From positions 124,001 through 188,000 of the forward strand of contig CAZAEK010000004.1 of assembly GCA_964484125.1 (NCBI GenBank): DNA of 64,000 bases, in the 5' to 3' direction. This DNA comes from DSSM01 sp964484125. GTDB lineage: Bacteria; Bacteroidota; Ignavibacteria; Tepidaquicellales; Tepidaquicellaceae. Shown piece by piece: positions 54,050 to 62,071 of this stretch. Within the stretch, counting starts at the first letter, position 1, and each line of letters begins with the position of its first letter. Made by a program: the position numbers and the translations under genes. The notes under the pieces were generated by a model that made no database searches, had not been told where the DNA came from, and saw nothing but the letters and a program-made list of their open reading frames with translations.

Positions 54050-54125
54050 GTTTCATTAACCTTTACAGTTTTTTTAGAAAATTGGAAATTTTTATTGAGT
54101 TAGTTTTTTATTTCTTTTCTTCCCG

Positions 54126-54260
54126 CTAAAAGTTGAATGTACTGCTTAGTGGGGCACTATCTTCCGTACCTGTGATTTGAAATATAGGAATATCAATATC
54201 TTCATAAATAATACTCAGATCTTTGACAGAAATCAGAAAAAAAATAAAATTCTTAATCAT
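54126..54260 (-). pseudogene. Short ORF resembling a fragment of an alpha/beta hydrolase
   Basis: Directly downstream of the pentaheme cytochrome gene on the same strand, an ATG at 54260 opens 44 codons ending at TAG 54126. After a hydrophobic start (MIKNFIFFLISV) the protein reads KDLSIIYEDIDIPIFQITGT and then EDSAPLSSTFNF. The phrase IPIFQITGTEDSAP looks like the strand-turn before the acidic catalytic residue of alpha/beta hydrolases (IPxLxxTGTxDxxP). No other part of such an enzyme is nearby, so this is probably a decayed remnant. A genuine short ORF or coincidence cannot be excluded. Confidence 0.35.
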
Positions 54261-54266
54261 TAAAAT

Positions 54267-56168
54267 TTATTTTATTAGAACCATTTTTTTAGTCTCCGAA
54301 TAATTCCCTGAAGTCAACCGGTAAAAATATATTCCGCTTGTTAATCCTTCTGCATTAAATGATGCTTCATAGATTCCCGGTTTTAAATATTGGTTAACCA
54401 ATGTTGTAACTTCTTTTCCGAGAATGTCAAAAATTATTAATTCTGTATTGCCGGCATTTGAACATTGAAACTTTATAACCGTTGAATGATTAAAGGGGTT
54501 CGGATAATTCATAACATCATAATTCAAAGGTGCTTCGGAGTTTATTTCTTTTATTCCAATCGTTGAAAAATTATATGTAAGCGTTTTCATTACAGTTGGT
54601 GTTTTAGTTGCAGTACCATACATCGAAAGGAATTTTTGAACGTCAGGTGTTTGAGATGATGCAAGTCTTAACATTAATCTTGGTGATGCAGATTGATAAC
54701 ATACTTCAAAAGAAATGGAGTAATTTGTATTCGCATTTGCTGGGATTTTGTATGTTATAATATCTTTGCCTGTTCCCTGAGTACTTCCTTGTCTGTTGAA
54801 GTTTGTGTCAGTTGAAGCTGAACCGATAATAGCTGTTGTATCATAAGAGGGATGAGTATTTGTAAAACCTTTCGGAGGAATTCTGTTGTCTTTCTTATAT
54901 GATGCCGAGCGAAGCAAATCGTAAGTAACGTTGTTATTCACGTCTTGTAAAACACCTTCATATATCTGTACCTGATTTTGATTTGTTATTATCTGATAGT
55001 GCTCTTCGTATGTGGAATCCTGTCCGTCAATCTCTCCGTTTGAATTATATCCGCCTGATTCAAAAACAATGTTATTACCTGCATCTCTGACAGTTAAATG
55101 TATCCACATTCTCCTGAAAGGTATCCCCGTTGGTAATTTATGACCTGTTAAATTTTCAATTCCAAAATTGATATTTATAAAACCTCCTGAATATGTTGTA
55201 TAAGAGTTAATAAGTAATGTCGAATTTTTCAGGAAGTTATCAACATATGCAAGTGTTGTATCAAAATGATGCGGCGAAGCAGAGAGTTGAAGTGAATCTG
55301 CGTTATCTCTCATAATTTTTCCGACAAGTTTATTTGAACCGGGGAATATATGTTTCCAATAGGGAGAACGAAGAGTAGAAAGATTCGGAGGTATAGTTGA
55401 AATTATCTGTGATATTTGTGATGTAGGCATATGACAGTTTTGGCAATTAATTCCATATTGACCGTAAATACTGTTTTTCCATTCTAAATATGGAGTTTGT
55501 TCTGGGAAGTTACCTACAATCTGGCCGCTGTAGTTTACTGTTGGTGTAAATAATGTGTGGCAAGTAGAACATAGTTCGGATTTCCCTACATGGATGGAAT
55601 AAAGAGTCATATAATTTACAAAATTAATCATAGGACCCGTAAGAGGATTTTCATATGGTCCATAAATTTTTCTTTCTCCCGTTATAACATATCCACCGCT
55701 GTAACTTCCAGGCATTCCAAAGTTATCGCTTTTTATCTGATGGCAAACTGTACAGCTTACACCGTCATTAGCAAGTGGACTTTGTTTTAACTGATTCATT
55801 GTATATCCGGAATCTCCCATATGTACTGCCTGTTTCCAGCCCATCGGGGCATGACATTTTGTGCAGGTACTTTCAATAGTAAATTGGTAATTTGGAAGCT
55901 CATGGACTTCGTGCTCAACTACTGCTCTCCATAAAGGGTCTTTTGATGAATTACCCATCATTGCCGAACGCCAGTGTGTCGTAGGTGAAATATCAACTCC
56001 GTTTTCTGTCAATACAGTCCCGTTTGAAATATGACAAATCGCACAGTTTCCTGAACCCGAAAAAAGTGAAGATGTTTGTGTTGGAAGTGGAATTATATCT
56101 TCTCTTTTATTTCCGTATCCAGGGAAAAAGCTTAAAACCGTTAAGATTATTGTAATTAGCAAAGGCAT
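54267..56168 (-). CDS. Exported pentaheme cytochrome c with T9SS sorting domain
   Basis: Multihaem cytochrome of 633 residues with five CXXCH motifs (CAICH, CTKCH, CTVCH, CSTCH, CQNCH), all within about the first 250 residues. Extra His residues are available as distal ligands. A hydrophobic N terminus (MPLLITIILTVLSFFPG) serves as signal peptide. A beta-rich middle part of about residues 300-540 follows (for example NFGIENLTGHKLPTGIPFRRMWIH). The last 80 residues are a T9SS sorting domain, NYPNPFNHSTVIKF to the terminal LIK. This combination places a multihaem protein outside the outer membrane. Electron transfer to external acceptors is plausible but inferred. Confidence 0.9.
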   Translation of the reverse strand: MPLLITIILTVLSFFPGYGNKREDIIPLPTQTSSLFSGSGNCAICHISNGTVLTENGVDISPTTHWRSAMMGNSSKDPLWRAVVEHEVHELPNYQFTIESTCTKCHAPMGWKQAVHMGDSGYTMNQLKQSPLANDGVSCTVCHQIKSDNFGMPGSYSGGYVITGERKIYGPYENPLTGPMINFVNYMTLYSIHVGKSELCSTCHTLFTPTVNYSGQIVGNFPEQTPYLEWKNSIYGQYGINCQNCHMPTSQISQIISTIPPNLSTLRSPYWKHIFPGSNKLVGKIMRDNADSLQLSASPHHFDTTLAYVDNFLKNSTLLINSYTTYSGGFININFGIENLTGHKLPTGIPFRRMWIHLTVRDAGNNIVFESGGYNSNGEIDGQDSTYEEHYQIITNQNQVQIYEGVLQDVNNNVTYDLLRSASYKKDNRIPPKGFTNTHPSYDTTAIIGSASTDTNFNRQGSTQGTGKDIITYKIPANANTNYSISFEVCYQSASPRLMLRLASSQTPDVQKFLSMYGTATKTPTVMKTLTYNFSTIGIKEINSEAPLNYDVMNYPNPFNHSTVIKFQCSNAGNTELIIFDILGKEVTTLVNQYLKPGIYEASFNAEGLTSGIYFYRLTSGNYSETKKMVLIK

Positions 56169-56284
56169 ATTATAATATTTTATTTAATTGAATCATACAA
56201 ATTCTGTGCCATAAAATATAACAATATAATTCGTTAATATGAGTATATTAAAAACAAAATTGTCGCATAATTACAAAATTGATG

Positions 56285-56322
56285 AAAAAAAAGCTCCGCA
56301 TCTTTCGATACGGAGCTTTTTT
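56285..56322 (-). terminator. Terminator after the LamG/P-domain gene
   Basis: AAAAAAGCTCCG pairs with CGGAGCTTTTTT with a short loop. On the minus strand it lies 20 bases after the stop of the 779-residue gene, and it is symmetric enough to act both ways. Confidence 0.85.
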
Positions 56323-56342
56323 AATTTTAATATAAGTAATAT

Positions 56343-58682
56343 TTATTTTATTAATACCATTTTCTTTATGTCGGTGAAGTTGCCGGCAGTCATCTTGTAG
56401 AAATATGTTCCGCTTGAAAGTGATTTACCATCAAAAGTAATCTCATAAGTACCTGATTTCATATTTTGATTTAATAGTGTTGCAACTTCTTTTCCTAAAA
56501 TATCATATACTTTTATCATCACGTCATTATCTTTCGGTACCTGAATTCTGATAGTAGTTGTTGGATTAAACGGATTCGGATAGTTCTGTCCGAGACTGAA
56601 CTCACCTGGGGTATTTGTAGAAATATTTTCAATTGATGTGGTTAAATTATTAAATCTTAATCCCCAACCGAGAATTAATCCGGGATCACCTGCGACGTCA
56701 TCTGAAACTTCAAGAATCCAGTTGCCTTGCGTATTTGCTCCACCAAAATTACCCATTGTAACTTCAGGACCAGCAAGGTTAGAATATGGAGCAAAAAAAT
56801 CTGTATTTGTTACAATTGTAGAACCATCTCTGAATACTGTAAGGTAGCCATTATCTGAACTGCTGCCATTGTCAGTAGAAATTTCTCTTGTTGTGCCATT
56901 AGGTGCTCTTAGAGTTATATCAATATCATCTGTATAAGTTGACTGTATAGCAACAAACAGCTCAACTGAAGTAGCAGCAAGCGAAGTAGGTATATAGATA
57001 GTATCTTTAACTGTTGTATTATCAGGAACAGGTTTATTTGGAGTTCTCATATAGTAACTCTGAGGAAATGGGTTAGGTGAACCTTCACGGTTAATAACTG
57101 TAGGATGTGCGTTCCAGGAAGATAATAAAACACCTGTCGTAGTTTCGTTTGTATAAGCACTGAATCTGCAAGTGTTAGTACCACCCGTATTGAATGAACC
57201 GTCAATTCCGGAACCAGAACCGAAATTCAAAAGGTTTCCGTCAAAATTCCATGCTCCTGCTAATGATGAAGGCATTGAGGTTGCCCTGCATGAATTAAAC
57301 ATTTGGGTTTTTAATAAGCCCTGACTTAAAGCACTGCTCCATAATCTTACTTCATCGATATAACCGTTGAAATAACCGCTTGCAGAGTAATATTTCCCTA
57401 TAGTAGCCGGTGAAGAATTTGTTGGCATAGCGAGGTTAAAGGTTTGTTCATCATCAAGTTGTCCGTTGACATATAATCTTACAGTGAAATTTGGTCCGCC
57501 TGTCCACATTGCAGCTACGTGATACCATTTACCAGTTGTAAATGTTGTTGGTCCGTTGCTGATATAGTTATGGGCTCCAATATTCAATCCAAGTTTATTT
57601 CCGGCTGTTATATAGAAAGCAAATGAATGGTCTGAAAATGTTGTCCCTTTTGAAATTATACAATTCAGGGTGCTTGCGGTTGTGAGTTTTATCCATGCAT
57701 CCAATCCGCCTGAAACAGTCTGGTCGAAAATTGCTGCATCAGGAATTGTAACATAATCATTTGAACCACCATTTAATTTTAAAGCCAGGTTGTAAGGTAT
57801 AGGATTTCCAACAGGGGTATTATATATTGAAGTACTACCATTTCTATAATATAATGTTATATTCCCAAATGGGTCTGGAGAAAAACTTCCTGTATTGAAT
57901 GTCCATGAATTATTTATTCCGGTATAGCTATCTGCGGATGTGAGGGCATTGCCGGTATTAGCACCTGGAGCGTCTCCTAATCCAACGAATCTGTTGTCTC
58001 TGATTTGGTTTGCAGTTCTTACATTTGACCAGTATCTGATTTCGTCAATTTTACCAATGAACTGTGATGAAGTGTTAAATGCTTTTGAGAAACCAACAGT
58101 AAGTGAATCAGAGCTGAGATTCCATGAACCTGTACATGGAAGAGATAGACCGCTTTGTGCACCATTTACGTAAAATGAAAATGTATGATTACCGGGGGTC
58201 CCTGACCATGTAACAGCTACGTGAGTCCATTGACCGGTAGGGATTGGAGTACCACCTGTATTTTGTACCGGAACTGTTCCAAATCTTAAGAATAATACAT
58301 TACCAAATGTTGTAGAAATACCAAAGAAGAATCCGAGATTGGAAGCGTCACCTTTTGCAATAATAGCAGGGGCTGAACCACCACCGCCTTCCCAGTATAT
58401 CCATGCCTCAAGACTGCCGTCAAAGTTCTCCTGGGTTAGATTTCCGGCAGCTGCATATTGACCGGCTGTTAGAAGTAATGATGCATTCCTGTTGAAATAT
58501 CCATATTCATCGGTTTGCATTGGGTTGTTTTCAGTATTGCTTTTCAAACCTGAATTGCGTGCTTCAACATTGGAGTAATTACCGGTTGATTGTTTAGGTC
58601 CCGGTAAATCAGCTCTATCTTGTGCAAACAAATTTGCACTGATTAGAGTTGTTAAAAATAAAAAAACGAATAAGTAACGCAT
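56343..58682 (-). CDS. Secreted two-LamG and P-domain protein with T9SS sorting domain
   Basis: Surface or released protein of 779 residues. A signal peptide covers about residues 1-20. Two laminin-G/concanavalin-like domains follow at about 65-235 (GSLEAWIYWEGG...WTHVAVTWSG...FIGKIDEIRYW) and about 300-460 (GGLDAWIKL...WYHVAAMWTGG...FNGYIDEVRLW). At about 540-690 lies a proprotein-convertase-type P domain (DIDITLRAPNGTTREIS...GNWILEVSDD). The T9SS sorting domain has NYPNPFNPTTTIRI. No protease domain accompanies the P domain. Carbohydrate or matrix binding is likely from the LamG pair. A perfect AAAGGAGGTC ribosome-binding site stands before the ATG. Confidence 0.9.
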   Translation of the reverse strand: MRYLFVFLFLTTLISANLFAQDRADLPGPKQSTGNYSNVEARNSGLKSNTENNPMQTDEYGYFNRNASLLLTAGQYAAAGNLTQENFDGSLEAWIYWEGGGGSAPAIIAKGDASNLGFFFGISTTFGNVLFLRFGTVPVQNTGGTPIPTGQWTHVAVTWSGTPGNHTFSFYVNGAQSGLSLPCTGSWNLSSDSLTVGFSKAFNTSSQFIGKIDEIRYWSNVRTANQIRDNRFVGLGDAPGANTGNALTSADSYTGINNSWTFNTGSFSPDPFGNITLYYRNGSTSIYNTPVGNPIPYNLALKLNGGSNDYVTIPDAAIFDQTVSGGLDAWIKLTTASTLNCIISKGTTFSDHSFAFYITAGNKLGLNIGAHNYISNGPTTFTTGKWYHVAAMWTGGPNFTVRLYVNGQLDDEQTFNLAMPTNSSPATIGKYYSASGYFNGYIDEVRLWSSALSQGLLKTQMFNSCRATSMPSSLAGAWNFDGNLLNFGSGSGIDGSFNTGGTNTCRFSAYTNETTTGVLLSSWNAHPTVINREGSPNPFPQSYYMRTPNKPVPDNTTVKDTIYIPTSLAATSVELFVAIQSTYTDDIDITLRAPNGTTREISTDNGSSSDNGYLTVFRDGSTIVTNTDFFAPYSNLAGPEVTMGNFGGANTQGNWILEVSDDVAGDPGLILGWGLRFNNLTTSIENISTNTPGEFSLGQNYPNPFNPTTTIRIQVPKDNDVMIKVYDILGKEVATLLNQNMKSGTYEITFDGKSLSSGTYFYKMTAGNFTDIKKMVLIK

Positions 58683-58685
58683 TTT

Positions 58686-58695
58686 GACCTCCTTT
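58686..58695 (-). promoter_or_regulatory. Consensus Shine-Dalgarno site (AAAGGAGGTC)
   Basis: Near-full complement of the 16S 3' end, three bases before the ATG at 58682. Many other genes here have no recognisable site, which makes this one stand out and points to strong translation of the surface protein. Confidence 0.75.
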
Positions 58696-58778
58696 AAGGT
58701 TTTTTTAGTTTAGAAAAATATTAAATTTATTATAAGATGATACAAATCTCTACCTTATGAATATCTTAAACTTTATTT

Positions 58779-58786
58779 CAAATATA
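58779..58786 (-). promoter_or_regulatory. Putative -7 box (TATATTTG) for the LamG/P-domain gene
   Basis: An exact TAnnTTTG match on the minus strand about 97 bases before the ATG at 58682. No -33 TTTG at consensus spacing. Confidence 0.35.
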
Positions 58787-59013
58787 AAAGTTCCAAAAAT
58801 ATTTAAAAACTAAATTTGTTATTTATCGGGAATAAATTCTATTATGTATATATAAAACCTGTAATAAAATACATATTTTTGCTTCCTTTAATTGTATATA
58901 GACAATATTATTTAAAAAGTCAAGGAATAAATGTATATACAATAATATTTTTATTGAACTTTTAAAATGTTAATAATTAAAAAAAATAAGTATAGAAATT
59001 TGATTCCTGATAA

Positions 59014-59112
59014 TTTGTAATTTATTATGAAAAAATTTATACTTTTTCATATTCAGGATTTTCAGGAGGAGGTGGAGATTCAGGGGGAGCCGGAGCAAGC
59101 GGGGATTATTAG
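59014..59112 (+). other. Gly/Ser-rich open stub, possible gene remnant
   Basis: In one plus-strand frame, open from 59014 to the TAG at 59110, the translation ends YSGFSGGGGDSGGAGASGDY. This resembles the Gly-rich C-terminal tails of TPM/DUF2207-type membrane proteins. There is no in-frame start codon and no upstream domain. The G-rich strand, with many GG and GGGG runs, contrasts sharply with its AT-rich surroundings. It could be the end of a deleted gene or a structured DNA/RNA element. Confidence 0.3.
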
Positions 59113-59170
59113 TTTTTGAACTAAGTTGAATGAAAATATGTTTTATTCAACAAAAATAAACTTATAAATT

Positions 59171-60064
59171 ATGAAACGAATCATTTCTTTTGCTTTATTT
59201 GCAGTTTTTATTTCTGCAAACTTCCTTATTGCGCAACCGGTTTCTATTGCACCTACAATAAGGGAAGGTGTTATTAACAGGTTAAGTCTTTTTTCAGAAG
59301 CTCCTGTTTATGACTATAATACAAATACATATAATTATGATGCAGTTTTGGTAATTATGAGAAAGGTTGATAACCGCCCTAAGAAAGGCGATGAGGGATA
59401 TGATGCTCTTAGTTATAAATGTTTTGCAGAAGCCAGATTTTACAACAGAGAAACAAAAAATCACATTTCTGTTGATTCCGTTGTTGTTAACGGTTTAAAA
59501 CTTACTCCAATGCAATTTGGTAATTCAAATTATTATTTCACACCGGATAATTATTTATACAACGTTCCGGCACTTTCTCCTGATATCAGATGGTTTGTTT
59601 ACGGAGCAGGTGCAGTCCCTGACTATAACGGAGAATCTCTTTCTCAGGTTTTGAAGTTCCCTGATTTTTATTATATCGATTCTTATAATGAATCCGCTGA
59701 GATAGGCGGAACCGGTGATTGGAGTATGTCAGTATCAAAGTGGTTTACCGGTTCTGGTTTTTCATTACAGAAACCGGATATGCTCAGGGGGTGGATTTTA
59801 TCACTTGCAAATTATCCTTCCTCTCCGCTTGCAAATTTTTCTCCTTTGATTAAAAGCGATAATGTAACATCTGAAAAATACACAGGAAAAGTTGAAGGTA
59901 TATATAATATTTTTGATGCTTCTGTTGTATTACCCGGACAGGGCTGTGCAGTAGTGAGAACTTATAAATTTTATCCTGTAAAGGTCAAATCAAATTCGGG
60001 TACAGAATATGATTGGCTTTTCATTATGGGAGTCGAATCAGAAGTACCTGTAGATTTTCGTTGA
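59171..60064 (+). CDS. Secreted protein of unknown function
   Basis: A 297-residue protein with a clear signal peptide (about residues 1-21, ending NFLIAQ). It has no T9SS tail, no lipobox, no transmembrane helix after the signal and no motif I recognise. The mature protein is rich in Tyr, Asn and Ser, with segments such as EARFYNRETKNHIS, YYFTPDNYLYNVP and TGDWSMSVSKWFTGSG, which suggest an all-beta fold. It stands alone, with a strong terminator just downstream. It is probably periplasmic, or outer-membrane associated on the inner side. No function is proposed. Confidence 0.75.
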   Translation: MKRIISFALFAVFISANFLIAQPVSIAPTIREGVINRLSLFSEAPVYDYNTNTYNYDAVLVIMRKVDNRPKKGDEGYDALSYKCFAEARFYNRETKNHISVDSVVVNGLKLTPMQFGNSNYYFTPDNYLYNVPALSPDIRWFVYGAGAVPDYNGESLSQVLKFPDFYYIDSYNESAEIGGTGDWSMSVSKWFTGSGFSLQKPDMLRGWILSLANYPSSPLANFSPLIKSDNVTSEKYTGKVEGIYNIFDASVVLPGQGCAVVRTYKFYPVKVKSNSGTEYDWLFIMGVESEVPVDFR

Positions 60065-60105
60065 TAATACATTTTTAATGGATTTAACATTAAATCAGAG
60101 TAATT

Positions 60106-60142
60106 AAAAAAACGGCAGCCAAACCTGACTGCCGTTTTTTTT
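60106..60142. terminator. Bidirectional rho-independent terminator
   Basis: AACGGCAG pairs with CTGCCGTT across a 10-base loop. It has A residues to the left and eight T residues to the right, and lies between convergent genes ending at 60064 and 60161. Confidence 0.87.
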
Positions 60143-60160
60143 AATATTAAATATAAAATC

Positions 60161-61954
60161 TTATTTTACAAGAATCATCTTTTTAACATCACTGAAGTTA
60201 CCTGAAGTTAATTTATAGAAATATACTCCCGAGGTAAGTTTTGTTGCATCGAATGTAACTTCATATTCACCGGCATTTGCATTTTGATTTACAAGAGTTG
60301 CGATTTCCTTTCCAAGTATATCGTAAACTTTCAAAGATACAAATTCATTTTTCGAAATTGAAAACTTTATTGTAGTTACCGGGTTAAAGGGATTTGGATA
60401 GTTTTGATTCAATGAATATTTTTCCGGGGTTGTCTGAGAGATAGGTTCAAATCCTGTTGTAAGATTGGAGCTGTTATACCATAAGTTTGTGGGTCCGTTA
60501 CCTGCGAATATTACTGCTCCGGCAGTATTGCCACCTCCGTAAACAAATCCTACTACTGAAGGTGCTAGTACTCCGGTAGAGAGGTTGACCCTTGATACTA
60601 ATGTTCTATTTGTAAAACCTGAACTTATATTTGAAGTGCTCATATAAAATACAGAATCAGGCCCTGTATCTTCAGAGCAATAAGCTAATCTGAAAGCACC
60701 TGCTTGCTGAACAGCTCCGTGTAATGTTGAGCGGTTTTCATTATTTGATAAAGTTGCTATAGCAACCCCTGTTGTCCAGTTTATTCCATTAGCAGCATAG
60801 GAATAATATATATTCTCATTTGATGATTCGTTAACTGTATATGAAACTGCCATTGCATTTGTTTTTCTGTTTACAGCAAGTGAACCTTCATACTCTGGTG
60901 AAGTAGTGTTTGCAGGGTTAAATTGCTTCCACGAAACATTTGTACCCCAGGCACCGATACTAATATATCTTAACCTTAAATTTTCATTTGATGGACTTAA
61001 ATTATTTGTCAACAATACATAAACGCTGTCAAAGTTGTAATTAATATCAAGTTCATAGTCATTATATGTTGAACGGGCAGTATCCTGAATCCATGTAGTT
61101 CCCCAGTTCGGAGAGTATGCTACAGGAACAAAACTTGTTACACCCGTTGTTGCATCAAGATTTGATGCCGCTATATACCAGTATGTATTAGCTGGTGACC
61201 AATCGTAAGCATCAGTACATATTGTAACGCCAACTACTCCTCTGCCGGATGCGGGAGTCCATACAGTTGCAGGAGAAAATCCTGACCCGTCAGTAAGCAT
61301 ATCTGCATAATATACAGTTCCCTGATATGGAGTAGTATTTGGAGCAATTGAAACTGTCATGCCAAATTTAAATCCGCCGATTGTATCAGCTAAAGCGAAA
61401 TCGAAATTATAATAATAATATCCAGAACCTGCAGCTATTGCCTGTATCTGTGTCCATGAGACCCCCTGGTTAGTAGAACGGAAAAAAATTAATGTGTCTT
61501 TTGTTCCGTTAAGTAATCCAACATACAGGTTACCTAATGTATCATTTTCAATTTTTACCATCCTTGAATATGCACGGGGATTTCCAGCGGAAGAGGTTCC
61601 TACGTTAAGCCCGAATATTTTGTTTTCACCGTTTGCCCAATCAGGCATATATCCAACCTCAACCGGATGTTTCATTGTAGCAACAAAGTAATTTCTGTCT
61701 TCCGGAAGTGGTTTTGGTTTTATAACGTTTCCATTTCCTGCATACTTAGTGTTGAGCTCATCCAGATATTTTTTAAATAATACCTGATTACCGGATTTTT
61801 TTGCTTCAGTAAGGTCATTGAGCAATTTTGAATAATCCGAATTATCAACGGTTTGTTGTATTTCCGGGTATGCTTCTCTCTTTATTTCATCAGCCGTTTG
61901 TGAGAACGAAATGACCGGAATAATTAAAAAAAACGCAATAAGTAGAACTTTCAT
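60161..61954 (-). CDS. Secreted BNR/Asp-box (sialidase-like fold) protein with T9SS sorting domain
   Basis: Exported protein of 597 residues. A signal peptide covers about residues 1-18, then an alpha-helical stretch with charged residues lies at about 20-65. A beta-propeller-like part follows with Asp-box-like motifs (FRSTNQGVSWTQ and YSPNWGTTWIQ) and repeating Ser-Asn-rich strands. The last 80 residues form the T9SS sorting domain with NYPNPFNPVTTIKF. The catalytic Arg triad of true sialidases is not recognisable, so it is more likely a binding or structural propeller. AAAGGAG precedes the ATG. Confidence 0.85.
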   Translation of the reverse strand: MKVLLIAFFLIIPVISFSQTADEIKREAYPEIQQTVDNSDYSKLLNDLTEAKKSGNQVLFKKYLDELNTKYAGNGNVIKPKPLPEDRNYFVATMKHPVEVGYMPDWANGENKIFGLNVGTSSAGNPRAYSRMVKIENDTLGNLYVGLLNGTKDTLIFFRSTNQGVSWTQIQAIAAGSGYYYYNFDFALADTIGGFKFGMTVSIAPNTTPYQGTVYYADMLTDGSGFSPATVWTPASGRGVVGVTICTDAYDWSPANTYWYIAASNLDATTGVTSFVPVAYSPNWGTTWIQDTARSTYNDYELDINYNFDSVYVLLTNNLSPSNENLRLRYISIGAWGTNVSWKQFNPANTTSPEYEGSLAVNRKTNAMAVSYTVNESSNENIYYSYAANGINWTTGVAIATLSNNENRSTLHGAVQQAGAFRLAYCSEDTGPDSVFYMSTSNISSGFTNRTLVSRVNLSTGVLAPSVVGFVYGGGNTAGAVIFAGNGPTNLWYNSSNLTTGFEPISQTTPEKYSLNQNYPNPFNPVTTIKFSISKNEFVSLKVYDILGKEIATLVNQNANAGEYEVTFDATKLTSGVYFYKLTSGNFSDVKKMILVK

Positions 61955-62071
61955 TTTTTCTCCTTTGAGTTTAATTTGTTAATTATTAATACTAAATTTA
62001 ATAATTTATATTTCATAATACAACATAAATTATTTATTATTTATAATTACTTAATTTAATGAAAATCAATT

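Larger units (their letters stand above)
58683..59170. other. Long AT-rich divergent intergenic region
   Basis: These 488 bases hold the ribosome-binding site of the minus-strand gene, a TATATTTG -7 box (58779-58786, minus) and a TATTTTTG box (58874-58881, plus). There is also a pair of similar TGTATATA-containing segments near 58894 and 58932, and an isolated G-rich patch at 59054-59104. No full gene is seen. Confidence 0.7.

Noticed and set aside
58890..58950. Paired TGTATATA segments as a possible origin or iteron site
   Set aside because: Only two imperfect AT-rich copies, no DnaA-box cluster and no replication gene nearby.
59027..59119. 30-codon ORF MKKFILFHIQ... over the G-rich patch
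   Set aside because: No ribosome-binding site, and the Gly-rich reading in another frame explains the sequence better; neither is called as a gene.
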